In this document: piece by piece, positions 6,814-12,953 of the stretch
Numbering within the stretch: the first letter of the stretch is position 1
How the letters are laid out: each line of letters opens with the position of its first letter
DNA from: Castellaniella defragrans_A
GTDB lineage: Bacteria; Pseudomonadota; Gammaproteobacteria; Burkholderiales; Burkholderiaceae_B
Assembly: GCF_040394755.1 (NCBI RefSeq)
Contig: NZ_JBEBRQ010000049.1
DNA: 22,005 nt
Direction: 5' to 3' (one strand)
The notes under the pieces: generated by a model
Seen by the model: the letters and a program-made list of their open reading frames with translations, nothing else
Told to the model about the DNA's origin: nothing
Database searches by the model: none
Translations under genes and position numbers: made by a program

Positions 6814-8199
6814 CTACGCCAAGCCCTTGTCGGCTGGACGCGCCCGCGCTTTGGGGATTTCGATACGTGCCAGCAATCCGTTGGGCGGACGCGAGATCAG
6901 TTCGAGTTTGCCGCCGACCTGGCCGAGCAGGCGCTCGACGATGGCCAGGCCCAGGCCCGCGCCGCTGACGCCGGTGCGCGCGGATTGGCCGCGCGTGAAG
7001 GGCCGCAGCAGATGCTGGATGTCGGCTTGCGGGATTCCCGAGCCCTGATCCTGCACGTCGATGTGCAGCATGGTGCCCGACGAGTAGGCGTGCAGGCTGA
7101 TGCGGGCCCGGTCGTCGCTGGCGCTGCGCCCGTAGCGGCGCGCGTTCTCGATCAGATTGCTGACGATGCGTTTGAGGTCGTTGGCGCTGATGCGGGCCTT
7201 CATGTTGGGCTCGATGCGCGCCGAAAACTCGCTGCCCAGCGATTCGGTGTGGCTGCGTTCGCGTTCGCACAGATCCCGCAGGGCGTGCGAGACGTCGACC
7301 CCTGTCTCGGGAACGGCGCCGGCCGGGCGCGCGTATTCCATGAGCTGATCGATGCTGTGGTTGATCTGGGCCAGGTCCTCGTCGATCGCCTGGCGGGTCT
7401 CGTCGCTGACCTGGCTCATTTCGATTTCCAGGCGCATGCGCGCCAGGGGGGTGCGCAGATCGTGCGAGATGCCGGCCAGCATGATTTCCCGGTCGACCTC
7501 GTTCTGGCGCAGATCCCGCGCCATGCGGTTGAAGGCGATATTCATCTCGCGGATTTCGATGGGGCCTTTTTCCGGCAGGGCGGATGGCGTCTTGCCGCGC
7601 GCGAGCTGCTGGGCGACCTTGGCGAGCTGGGCCAGGGGCTGGTTCACGAAACGCACGCTGATGGCCGCGCCCAGCAGGGCCAGGAGCAGGGTCGCGGCGA
7701 CCCAGCCCAGCCATTCGCGTCCGGTGGTCATGTGCAGCAGCTCGCGATCGAACACCAGCCAATAATGGCCATCGTCGATGTCGAAGCTGATCCAGATGCC
7801 GGGGATATCGTTGACCGACCACATCATCATGGTCTCGCCGCCCAGGCGTTCGCGGATTTCCCTGCCGACGTGCGACCAGTAACAGGTCTGCGGCAGTGGT
7901 TCGAGCACGTCATTGGCCTCTCGTGGCTGCACCCGCAGGCTTTCTTTGGTGGCGAGATCCAGCAGCAGGGCGGGGCGCACCTGGGGCGGCGCGTAGATCA
8001 GCGCCGAACGGGTGATGCTCACGGTGGTGGCCACGCGCTGCGCCATCTCGGTGGCGCGGGGGCCTTCCTCGATGTTGAAGACCACCTGCAGCCAGGCACC
8101 CAGGCTGACCAGCATCAAGGTGGCGAGCAGCAGGAAGGAACGGCCGAAAAGCCCCAGCCGGAGCCGGGGCAGTTTCGAGGGGGGCGTCTTGAAGGACAT
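6814..8199 (-). CDS. risS: EnvZ/RisS-like sensor histidine kinase
   Basis: A membrane sensor kinase of 461 residues from ATG 8199, or 468 from GTG 8220. Numbering here uses the GTG start: TM1 at about 29-48 (FLLLATLMLVSLGAW), a periplasmic region of about 120 residues, TM2 at about 171-190 (LGWVAATLLLALLGAA), HAMP to about 240, the H-box ISHDLRTPLARM with phospho-acceptor H253, the N-box NLIENARRYG, and the ATP-lid motifs DQGSGIP (391-397) and GAGLGLAI (420-427). Neither start has a Shine-Dalgarno sequence, and an in-frame TAG lies 15 nt before the GTG. It is downstream of risA with an 83-104 bp gap holding a strong hairpin. In Bordetella the orthologous kinase is RisS, which is disrupted in B. 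pertussis; here the frame is intact. The orthology is inferred from sequence and synteny. Confidence 0.9.
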   Translation of the reverse strand: MSFKTPPSKLPRLRLGLFGRSFLLLATLMLVSLGAWLQVVFNIEEGPRATEMAQRVATTVSITRSALIYAPPQVRPALLLDLATKESLRVQPREANDVLEPLPQTCYWSHVGREIRERLGGETMMMWSVNDIPGIWISFDIDDGHYWLVFDRELLHMTTGREWLGWVAATLLLALLGAAISVRFVNQPLAQLAKVAQQLARGKTPSALPEKGPIEIREMNIAFNRMARDLRQNEVDREIMLAGISHDLRTPLARMRLEIEMSQVSDETRQAIDEDLAQINHSIDQLMEYARPAGAVPETGVDVSHALRDLCERERSHTESLGSEFSARIEPNMKARISANDLKRIVSNLIENARRYGRSASDDRARISLHAYSSGTMLHIDVQDQGSGIPQADIQHLLRPFTRGQSARTGVSGAGLGLAIVERLLGQVGGKLELISRPPNGLLARIEIPKARARPADKGLA

Positions 8200-8255
8200 A
8201 TCAGGTGCGTGTGGTTTCACCGCGCAACGGGTCTAGTCGGCAACGGTACCACATG

Positions 8256-8293
8256 CGAGGCCTTCCGGCGCGTTGCCGCGCGGGAAGGCCTCG
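8256..8293 (-). other. Strong stem-loop between risA and risS
   Basis: Arms at 8256-8266 and 8283-8293 (CGAGGCCTTCC and its exact complement) form 11 bp. After one G-G mismatch, a further 5 bp (8268-8272 with 8277-8281) close a TTGC loop. The element lies 11 nt after the risA stop codon and before risS on the same transcript. There is no T-run, so it is more likely an mRNA-stability, processing or attenuation element than a simple terminator. Confidence 0.65.
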
Positions 8294-8303
8294 GCGGCCG
8301 GAC

Positions 8304-9038
8304 TTACTGGCCGCCGTCGGGAACGAAGACGTAGCCCAGACCCCAGACGGTCTGGATGAAGACGGGTTTGGACGGATTGGGCTCGATCAGCTTGCGCAAG
8401 CGCGAGATCTGGACATCGAGACTGCGGTCGAAAGCCTCATATTCCCGGCCGCGCGCCAGTTCCATGAGTTTGTCGCGCGACAAGGGAACCTTGGGATGGC
8501 GGGCAAAGACCTTGAGCACCGAGAATTCGCCCGTGGTGATGGGCACGACCTCGTGGTTGCGGGTCAGGGTCCGGGTGGAGAGGTTGAGGACGTAGGGGCC
8601 GAATTCGATCGACTCGTTTTCCTGGCTGGGCGCGCCCGGGTGTTCCTCGGTGCCCCGGCGGCGCAGGATCGCATTGACGCGGGCGAGCAGTTCGCGCGGG
8701 TTGAATGGCTTGGTCAGGTAGTCGTCGGCACCCATCTCGAGGCCGACGATGCGGTCGATTTCCTCGGCCTTGGCCGTCAGGATGATGATCGGGGTGTTAT
8801 CGTGGTTGCCTCGCAGGCGTCTGCAGATGGACAAGCCATCCTCGCCTGGCAGCATGAGGTCCAGCACCAGCAGGTCGAAGTGCTCGCGCTGCCAGAGTTT
8901 GGCCATTTCCTTGGCGTCTTCGGCGACATAGACGTTGAAGCCTTGCTCGGTCAGGTAACGCCGCAGCAGGTCTCGCAGCCTGGGATCGTCGTCGACGATC
9001 AGGATCTTCCGGGTCAGAATCTGATTTTGTGTATTCAT
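8304..9038 (-). CDS. risA: OmpR/RisA-like response regulator
   Basis: A 244-residue OmpR/PhoB-family transcription factor. The receiver domain (10-125) has the acidic pair D16/D17 in ILIVDDDPR, phospho-acceptor D60 in LLVLDLMLPG, T88 and K110 (YLTKPFNPREL). After a short linker, the winged-helix DNA-binding domain (about 140-242) has LTTGEFSVL-like and SRDKLMELARGREYEAFDRSLDVQISRLRKLIE segments, here noted as SLDVQISRLRKLIE, and ends VWGLGYVFVPDGGQ, close to the OmpR end. ATG 9038 is chosen over an upstream TTG at 9089 because MNTQNQ directly precedes the receiver fold. No Shine-Dalgarno sequence is visible. An inverted repeat AAATGTAA/TTACATTT lies just upstream. The name rests on resemblance to Bordetella RisA. 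Confidence 0.93.
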   Translation of the reverse strand: MNTQNQILTRKILIVDDDPRLRDLLRRYLTEQGFNVYVAEDAKEMAKLWQREHFDLLVLDLMLPGEDGLSICRRLRGNHDNTPIIILTAKAEEIDRIVGLEMGADDYLTKPFNPRELLARVNAILRRRGTEEHPGAPSQENESIEFGPYVLNLSTRTLTRNHEVVPITTGEFSVLKVFARHPKVPLSRDKLMELARGREYEAFDRSLDVQISRLRKLIEPNPSKPVFIQTVWGLGYVFVPDGGQ

Positions 9039-9043
9039 AGGGA

Positions 9044-9098
9044 AAATGTAACAGGCTCGGGAAGCTCGCACCAGCGCAAATAACAACAATTTACATTT
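9044..9098. promoter_or_regulatory. Inverted repeat upstream of risA (candidate OmpR/RisA operator)
   Basis: AAATGTAA (9044-9051) and TTACATTT (9091-9098) are exact inverted copies 39 bp apart. The risA-proximal arm reads TGTAACA on the plus strand, which resembles the GTAACA core of E. coli OmpR sites (from memory of that family). This arm also overlaps a TACATT -10-like box 6 nt before the risA ATG. Autoregulation is an inference. Confidence 0.4.
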
Positions 9099-9107
9099 GA
9101 TGCGTTT

Positions 9108-9155
9108 GGTTGAACTTGCCAGCGGGTTGAAAGGAAAGGATCGTCATTGGTTGCA
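9108..9155. repeat. Three direct GGTTGAA-like heptamers in the risA/tsaB intergenic region
   Basis: GGTTGAA occurs at 9108-9114 and 9125-9131, and GGTTGCA at 9149-9155, all in the same orientation. They lie between the risA start and the tsaB -10 box. They could be regulator contacts for either promoter, but short repeats can arise by chance. Confidence 0.3.
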
Positions 9156-9190
9156 GCATGTCATATCGCCGCTGAAGGTGGGCCCTCATT

Positions 9191-9196
9191 TAAAAT
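9191..9196 (+). promoter_or_regulatory. Candidate -10 box (TAAAAT) for tsaB-rimI
   Basis: TAAAAT ends 24 nt before the ATG at 9221, implying a leader of about 17-18 nt. AGGA at 9205-9208 is 12 nt from the ATG and is a weak ribosome-binding site. No clear -35 hexamer at standard spacing. Confidence 0.4.
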
Positions 9197-9220
9197 GGAA
9201 CAATAGGAAACTGGTGCGAC

Positions 9221-10444
9221 ATGTGTGATTTTCACATCTTAGCGTTTGAGACATCAAGTAATTTGTGCGAGGTAGCCCTGCTGTCACGCGCCGGGGGGCG
9301 TTCGCGTTTTCACGGCGGCCGCCACGAAGGCCGGGGCGAGCACACCGGGCACATCCTGCCCTTGGCGGCGGGGCTGCTGGCGCAGGCGGGCCTGCGCCAT
9401 GAGGATCTGTCGGCGGTCGCGTTCGGCCAGGGGCCGGGCGGCTTCACCGGCCTGCGGGTCGCCTGCGGCGTCGCCCAGGGCATGGCCGTCGCTCTGGGGC
9501 TGCCGGTGATTCCCGTGGACTCGATGCGCGCGGTCGCCGTGCAGGGCGCGGTCGAAGGCGCGGGTGTGCACGTGGTTTTGCAGGATGCGCGTATGCATGA
9601 GGTATACGCGGCTGTCTACCGCCATGACGCAGGGCTCGGATGGCGCACGCTGCAGGCGCCCGCGCTGTTGGGGCTGGACAACATTCCCGCCTGGATCGGC
9701 CAGGAGTCGCGGGAATGGGGCGAGGGTGTCCGCCAGGCGCATGGCGATGCGTTGACGGTTTTTCCGGGGCTGGATGCGACGCTGCGCGGCCTGGGTTTCC
9801 AGGCCGGCGCCGAAACCGGACACGCCCGGGCGCAGGCCGCGACGATTGCGCGGCTGGCCGCCCTGGACTGGGAGGCGGGACGCGCCGTGCCGCCCGAAGC
9901 CGCCTCTCCCGCCTATGTGCGCGACAAGGTCGCCTACACGACGCGCGAGCGCGCCACTGGCTTGGGCGGCAATCCCCAGGCCGATGGCGCGGCCTGGACC
10001 TTGCATCGCATGGCCGAGGGCGATCTGGACGAGGTGGCGGCGATCGAGCGCCGGGTCCAATCTTTTCCCTGGACCCGGCGCAATTTTGCCGATGGCCTGG
10101 CCGCCGGCTACGAGGGCTGGGTGCTGCGGCGGATGGGCGGGATGCGGGGGTTTGCCTTGCTGATGGACGCGCCGGACATGGCGCATCTGCTGGTGATCGG
10201 TGTGCGCCCGGACGATCAGCGCCAGGGGGCCGGGACGCGGTTGCTGCGGGCCTGCCTGGAGCATTGCCGCGCCGCCGGGCTGGGCGCCCTGACGCTCGAG
10301 GTCAGGCCCAGCAACGCGCAGGCGATCGCTTTTTATCGCAAGTTCGGTTTTCGCCATGTCGGCACCCGCAAGAACTACTATCCCGCCGCGCAGGGGGCGC
10401 GCGAGGACGGCTGGATCATGACGCTTGCACTGGAGGCGGCATGA
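9221..10444 (+). CDS. tsaB-rimI: TsaB-RimI fusion: t6A complex dimerisation subunit fused to ribosomal protein S18 N-acetyltransferase
   Basis: A single 407-residue frame holds two proteins that are usually separate. Residues 1 to about 245 are TsaB, the non-catalytic partner of TsaD in threonylcarbamoyl-A37 tRNA modification: ILAFETSSNLCEVAL, GQGPGGFTGLRVACG (69-83) and VLQDARMHEVYAAVY (119-133). After a short linker (about 246-258), residues 259-407 are a GNAT acetyltransferase of the RimI type: QRQGAGTRLL (acetyl-CoA loop, 333-342), LEVRPSNAQAIAFYRKFGF (359-377) and GTRKNYYP. No stop or frameshift separates them, and M264 lies inside the first GNAT strand, so a separate rimI start is unlikely. 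Its TGA overlaps the next ATG by 4 nt (10441-10444). The fusion is clear in this read; its natural frequency needs a database check. Confidence 0.9.
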   Translation: MCDFHILAFETSSNLCEVALLSRAGGRSRFHGGRHEGRGEHTGHILPLAAGLLAQAGLRHEDLSAVAFGQGPGGFTGLRVACGVAQGMAVALGLPVIPVDSMRAVAVQGAVEGAGVHVVLQDARMHEVYAAVYRHDAGLGWRTLQAPALLGLDNIPAWIGQESREWGEGVRQAHGDALTVFPGLDATLRGLGFQAGAETGHARAQAATIARLAALDWEAGRAVPPEAASPAYVRDKVAYTTRERATGLGGNPQADGAAWTLHRMAEGDLDEVAAIERRVQSFPWTRRNFADGLAAGYEGWVLRRMGGMRGFALLMDAPDMAHLLVIGVRPDDQRQGAGTRLLRACLEHCRAAGLGALTLEVRPSNAQAIAFYRKFGFRHVGTRKNYYPAAQGAREDGWIMTLALEAA

Positions 10445-11283
10445 GTCCGCGGCTCGGGCAGGCGCAGGCCGCGTGGCTGGCCGAGATCGGTATCGATCCG
10501 CATTGGCTCGGTTTGCTGGGCCCCGCCCGCCGGGCCGCGCCGCGCGCGGCGGGGGGCGCGGCGCCAGTTGTGCCTGCGATGATCGCCGCACCGGCCGTGC
10601 CGGCGGTTGCGCCCGCCATACCGGCGGCCAAGGTTCGTCCGGCCATGCCCGCCGCGCCGGCGGGCGAGGCGGACGGCCAGGCCCAGACGCCCGCCGCTGA
10701 TGACCAGGAGGGCGGGCTGGCCGCCGTCGATCAGGCGATTCAGGCTTGCCAGGCCTGCGGGCTGCATGCCGGCCGCGCATGGACCGTCCCGGGGATCGGG
10801 CAAACCGATTCCCCCGAGTATCTCATCGTGGGTGAGATGCCGGGGGCTGCCGACGACGTCGCGGGCCGGCTCTTTGAGGGCCAGGCGGGCAGCCTGTTGC
10901 GCGCGATGCTGGCGGGTGCGCGCCTGCCGCATTCAGAGTCGGCCTATCTGACGAATGTGCTGAAATGCCGGCCGCCGGGCGGACGCGCGGCGCAGGCGGC
11001 GGAGGTCGCGGCCTGCCTGCCGCACTTGCGCCGCCAGATCGAGGTCCTGCGGCCCCGGCATATCCTCGTTCTCGGGCGGCTTGCCGCACAGGCCTTGCTG
11101 GGGACGCGCGCCCCTCTCGCCGAGCTGCGCGGGCGCCAGCATACCTATGCGCTGTCCGATGGTTCGACCATCGCCTTGTGGGTGACCCACCACCCGGCGT
11201 CCCTGCTGGTGCGGCCTGCGCACAAGGCGCAAGCCTGGGCGGATCTGGCGGCCCTGGCGCGCGCCGCGCGCGACCCGGCCTGA
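10441..11283 (+). CDS. Uracil-DNA glycosylase, family 4/5 iron-sulfur type
   Basis: A 280-residue glycosylase that removes uracil from DNA to start base-excision repair. The C-terminal domain (about 96-275) has the four [4Fe-4S] cysteines in the expected pattern: C103 and C106 (CQACG), C176 (NVLKCRPPG) and C192 (AACLPHL). It also has the active-site loops GEMPGAADD (131-139), RLFEGQAGSLLRAML, and THHPASLL (249-256). Residues 1-27 form a small conserved-looking patch (AWLAEIGIDPHWLGLLG). Residues 30-95 are a low-complexity Ala/Pro linker, absent from compact archaeal and Thermus enzymes. The start at 10441 is set by the ATGA overlap with the preceding gene; a longer open frame upstream is out-of-frame shadow. 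It converges with lplT. Confidence 0.9.
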   Translation: MSPRLGQAQAAWLAEIGIDPHWLGLLGPARRAAPRAAGGAAPVVPAMIAAPAVPAVAPAIPAAKVRPAMPAAPAGEADGQAQTPAADDQEGGLAAVDQAIQACQACGLHAGRAWTVPGIGQTDSPEYLIVGEMPGAADDVAGRLFEGQAGSLLRAMLAGARLPHSESAYLTNVLKCRPPGGRAAQAAEVAACLPHLRRQIEVLRPRHILVLGRLAAQALLGTRAPLAELRGRQHTYALSDGSTIALWVTHHPASLLVRPAHKAQAWADLAALARAARDPA

Positions 11284-11322
11284 TCCATCAGGGCCGGCGC
11301 CTATTGGAATGGCCTCGCTTGA

Positions 11323-11342
11323 CCTCGCCGTGAACGGCGAGG
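11323..11342. terminator. Hairpin between convergent udg and lplT genes
   Basis: CCTCGCCG (11323-11330) pairs with CGGCGAGG (11335-11342) across a TGAA loop, giving 8 strong pairs. It lies 40 nt after the glycosylase stop and 20 nt after the lplT stop, a natural place for a bidirectional terminator. Neither side has a proper T-run. Confidence 0.45.
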
Positions 11343-11361
11343 CTTGCGCAGCGGCGCGTGG

Positions 11362-12666
11362 TCAATGCAGGGCAGTGCCGTGGCCCGGCTGGCCGATGAG
11401 CTTGGTCAGGCCCGGATTGGCCTGGTGGTTCAGGACGTTCCAGCGGATGATGGCCAGCATCAGGCCCGCCACCAGCAGGCCGAAGATCACGATGACCCCG
11501 TTGATGGGCAGTCCGAGCCAGAGCATCAGGCTGTAGATGGCGAGCATCAGCAGGATGTTGAGCTGCTCGTTGAAATTCTGGACCGCGATCGAGTGTCCCG
11601 CCGACAGCAGGACATGGCCGCGGTGTTGCAACAGGGCGTTCATGGGCACGACGAAGAACCCCGACAGCGCGCCGATCAGCAACAGCAGGCCATAGACCGC
11701 CCAGGTCGAATGCACGGTCGGCATCAGCAGGACGACCAGCCCCATCGCCACACCGACGGGCAGGACCGACAGGGCCTTGCGCAAGGGGACGCGCCCGGCG
11801 AATATCGAGCCGGCCACGGTGCCCAGGGCCGCCACGCCCATCAGGATCGAGGCCTGGTCGAGGCGATAGCCCAGGTGCTGCGCGCCCCATTCGATGACGA
11901 TGAATTGCAGGGTCGCCCCGGCGCCCCAGAACAGTGTGGTGACCGCCAGCGAGATCTGGCCGAGCTTGTCGCTCCAGAGGATGCGCACGTAGGCGCCGAA
12001 GCTGCGGATCAGGCGGATCGGATGGGTCTGCTGCTTGGGGTAGAATGCGTGGGTATCCGGGATCAGGAGATTGCACAGCGCGGCGGCGATGTAGACCAGG
12101 CCGATCACCAGAATGGCGCCCTGCGCCGCATTGCCCGCGATGTGCTGTATCCAGGGGTGGGCCATGATGTGCGCCGAAACCACGGGACTGATCAGCACAC
12201 CGCCCAGCACGGTGCCGACGATGACCGACAGCACGGTCAGGCCTTCGATCCAGCTATTGCCCTTGACCAGCAGATCCGGCGGCAGCATTTCGGTGACGAT
12301 GCCGTATTTCGCGGGCGAATAGGCCGCGGCGCCGATTCCGACGATGGTGTAGGACACGAAAATCAGCAGGAGCTGGAGTCCGGGGGTGTGCAGCAGGTGG
12401 CTGTAGCTGAACATCAGCACACAGCCCAGGGTCTTGAGCGCGTTGGTCGAGAACATCACCCGGCCCTTGGGAAACGAATCGGCGAAGGCACCGACGAAGG
12501 CCGCGAGCACCACGTAGGCCAGCGCGAACCACCATTTCATCATGGGCGCCATCCACTCGGGGCCGTGCAATTGGGCGATCAGGGAGATGGCCGCGATCAA
12601 TAGCGCATTGTCCGCGACGGAGGACAATGCCTGCGCGGCCATCACCAGATAAAAGCCTTTATTCAC
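11362..12666 (-). CDS. lplT: LplT-like major facilitator transporter
   Basis: A 434-residue inner-membrane protein of about 12 hydrophobic segments. It resembles E. coli LplT, which flips lysophospholipids inward for re-acylation. Shared landmarks are ALSSVADNALLIAAISL near the N-terminus, GAFADSFPKGRVMFSTNALK, GIGAAAYSPAKYGIVTE, TLFWGAGATLQF, and GFFVVPMNALLQHRGH followed by AIAVQNFNEQLNILLML. In E. coli lplT is paired with aas; no acyltransferase is present here. GTG 12666 (VNKGFYLVMAAQ) is preferred: the frame extends to a TTG at 12780, but those 38 residues look unlike a leader and contain no Met. A TATACT box lies about 70 nt upstream. An alternative is a related MFS lipid or drug carrier, but the match to LplT motifs is good. 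Confidence 0.87.
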   Translation of the reverse strand: MNKGFYLVMAAQALSSVADNALLIAAISLIAQLHGPEWMAPMMKWWFALAYVVLAAFVGAFADSFPKGRVMFSTNALKTLGCVLMFSYSHLLHTPGLQLLLIFVSYTIVGIGAAAYSPAKYGIVTEMLPPDLLVKGNSWIEGLTVLSVIVGTVLGGVLISPVVSAHIMAHPWIQHIAGNAAQGAILVIGLVYIAAALCNLLIPDTHAFYPKQQTHPIRLIRSFGAYVRILWSDKLGQISLAVTTLFWGAGATLQFIVIEWGAQHLGYRLDQASILMGVAALGTVAGSIFAGRVPLRKALSVLPVGVAMGLVVLLMPTVHSTWAVYGLLLLIGALSGFFVVPMNALLQHRGHVLLSAGHSIAVQNFNEQLNILLMLAIYSLMLWLGLPINGVIVIFGLLVAGLMLAIIRWNVLNHQANPGLTKLIGQPGHGTALH

Positions 12667-12738
12667 TGCGGGGTCCCGTGAGTGGGTGGAGGGGCGAGTC
12701 GAGAATCGGTCACAAAGTGTGATTTCAGAACGTGAAGC

Positions 12739-12744
12739 AGTATA
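12739..12744 (-). promoter_or_regulatory. Candidate -10 box (TATACT) for lplT
   Basis: TATACT on the minus strand, with TTCAAT 18 nt upstream as a weak -35. It would give a leader of about 65 nt before the GTG start at 12666. Confidence 0.35.
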
Positions 12745-12798
12745 GCCGCTGGAACCCGGCGGATTGAAAAGAATGATCAATGCCGGGCGGGCATCGGG

Positions 12799-12826
12799 TT
12801 TGGGACGACTCCCGGTACGCTATCAT
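12799..12826 (+). promoter_or_regulatory. Candidate promoter for smc (TTTGGG/TTGGGA ... TATCAT)
   Basis: TATCAT (12821-12826) matches 5 of 6 -10 positions. TTGGGA or TTTGGG lies 15-16 nt upstream, slightly short spacing. A second -10-like box, TACAAT, occurs at 12876-12881, between direct copies of GGAATCC. Either could drive smc-zipA-ligA. Confidence 0.35.
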
Positions 12827-12847
12827 ACGTTCACGAATTGTGTTTGA

Positions 12848-12952
12848 ATGCAGCCTCTGCGTGGCCCTGGAATCCTACAATCCCGGAATCCGGGGGGCCG
12901 CCAGACGCCTGACCGCCAATCCCATGTGCTTTCGGACCAGCCAGTAACGTAA
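12848..12952 (+). CDS. Possible 34-codon leader ORF before smc
   Basis: An ATG at 12848 opens a 34-codon frame (MQPLRGPGILQ...) whose TAA at 12950-12952 ends one base before the smc GTG at 12954. It has no Shine-Dalgarno sequence and matches no family I know. Its only interest is position: smc also lacks a ribosome-binding site, so coupling is conceivable. It may equally be chance in a 287-bp intergenic region. Confidence 0.15.
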   Translation: MQPLRGPGILQSRNPGGRQTPDRQSHVLSDQPVT

Positions 12953-12953
12953 C

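Noticed and set aside
8200..8220. GTG 8220 as the risS start
   Set aside because: Not excluded, but ATG 8199 places TM1 nearer the N-terminus, and neither start has a Shine-Dalgarno sequence. The choice affects only 7 residues.
6985..8334. 449-codon open frame antisense to risS and 9284-10780 antisense to tsaB-rimI
   Set aside because: Both are shadows of strong genes with all motifs in place; they have no start signals or family resemblance.
12667..12780. Extended lplT from TTG 12780
   Set aside because: The extra residues are polar and unlike transporter N-termini, and they cover the TATACT promoter-like box; GTG 12666 gives the expected family start.
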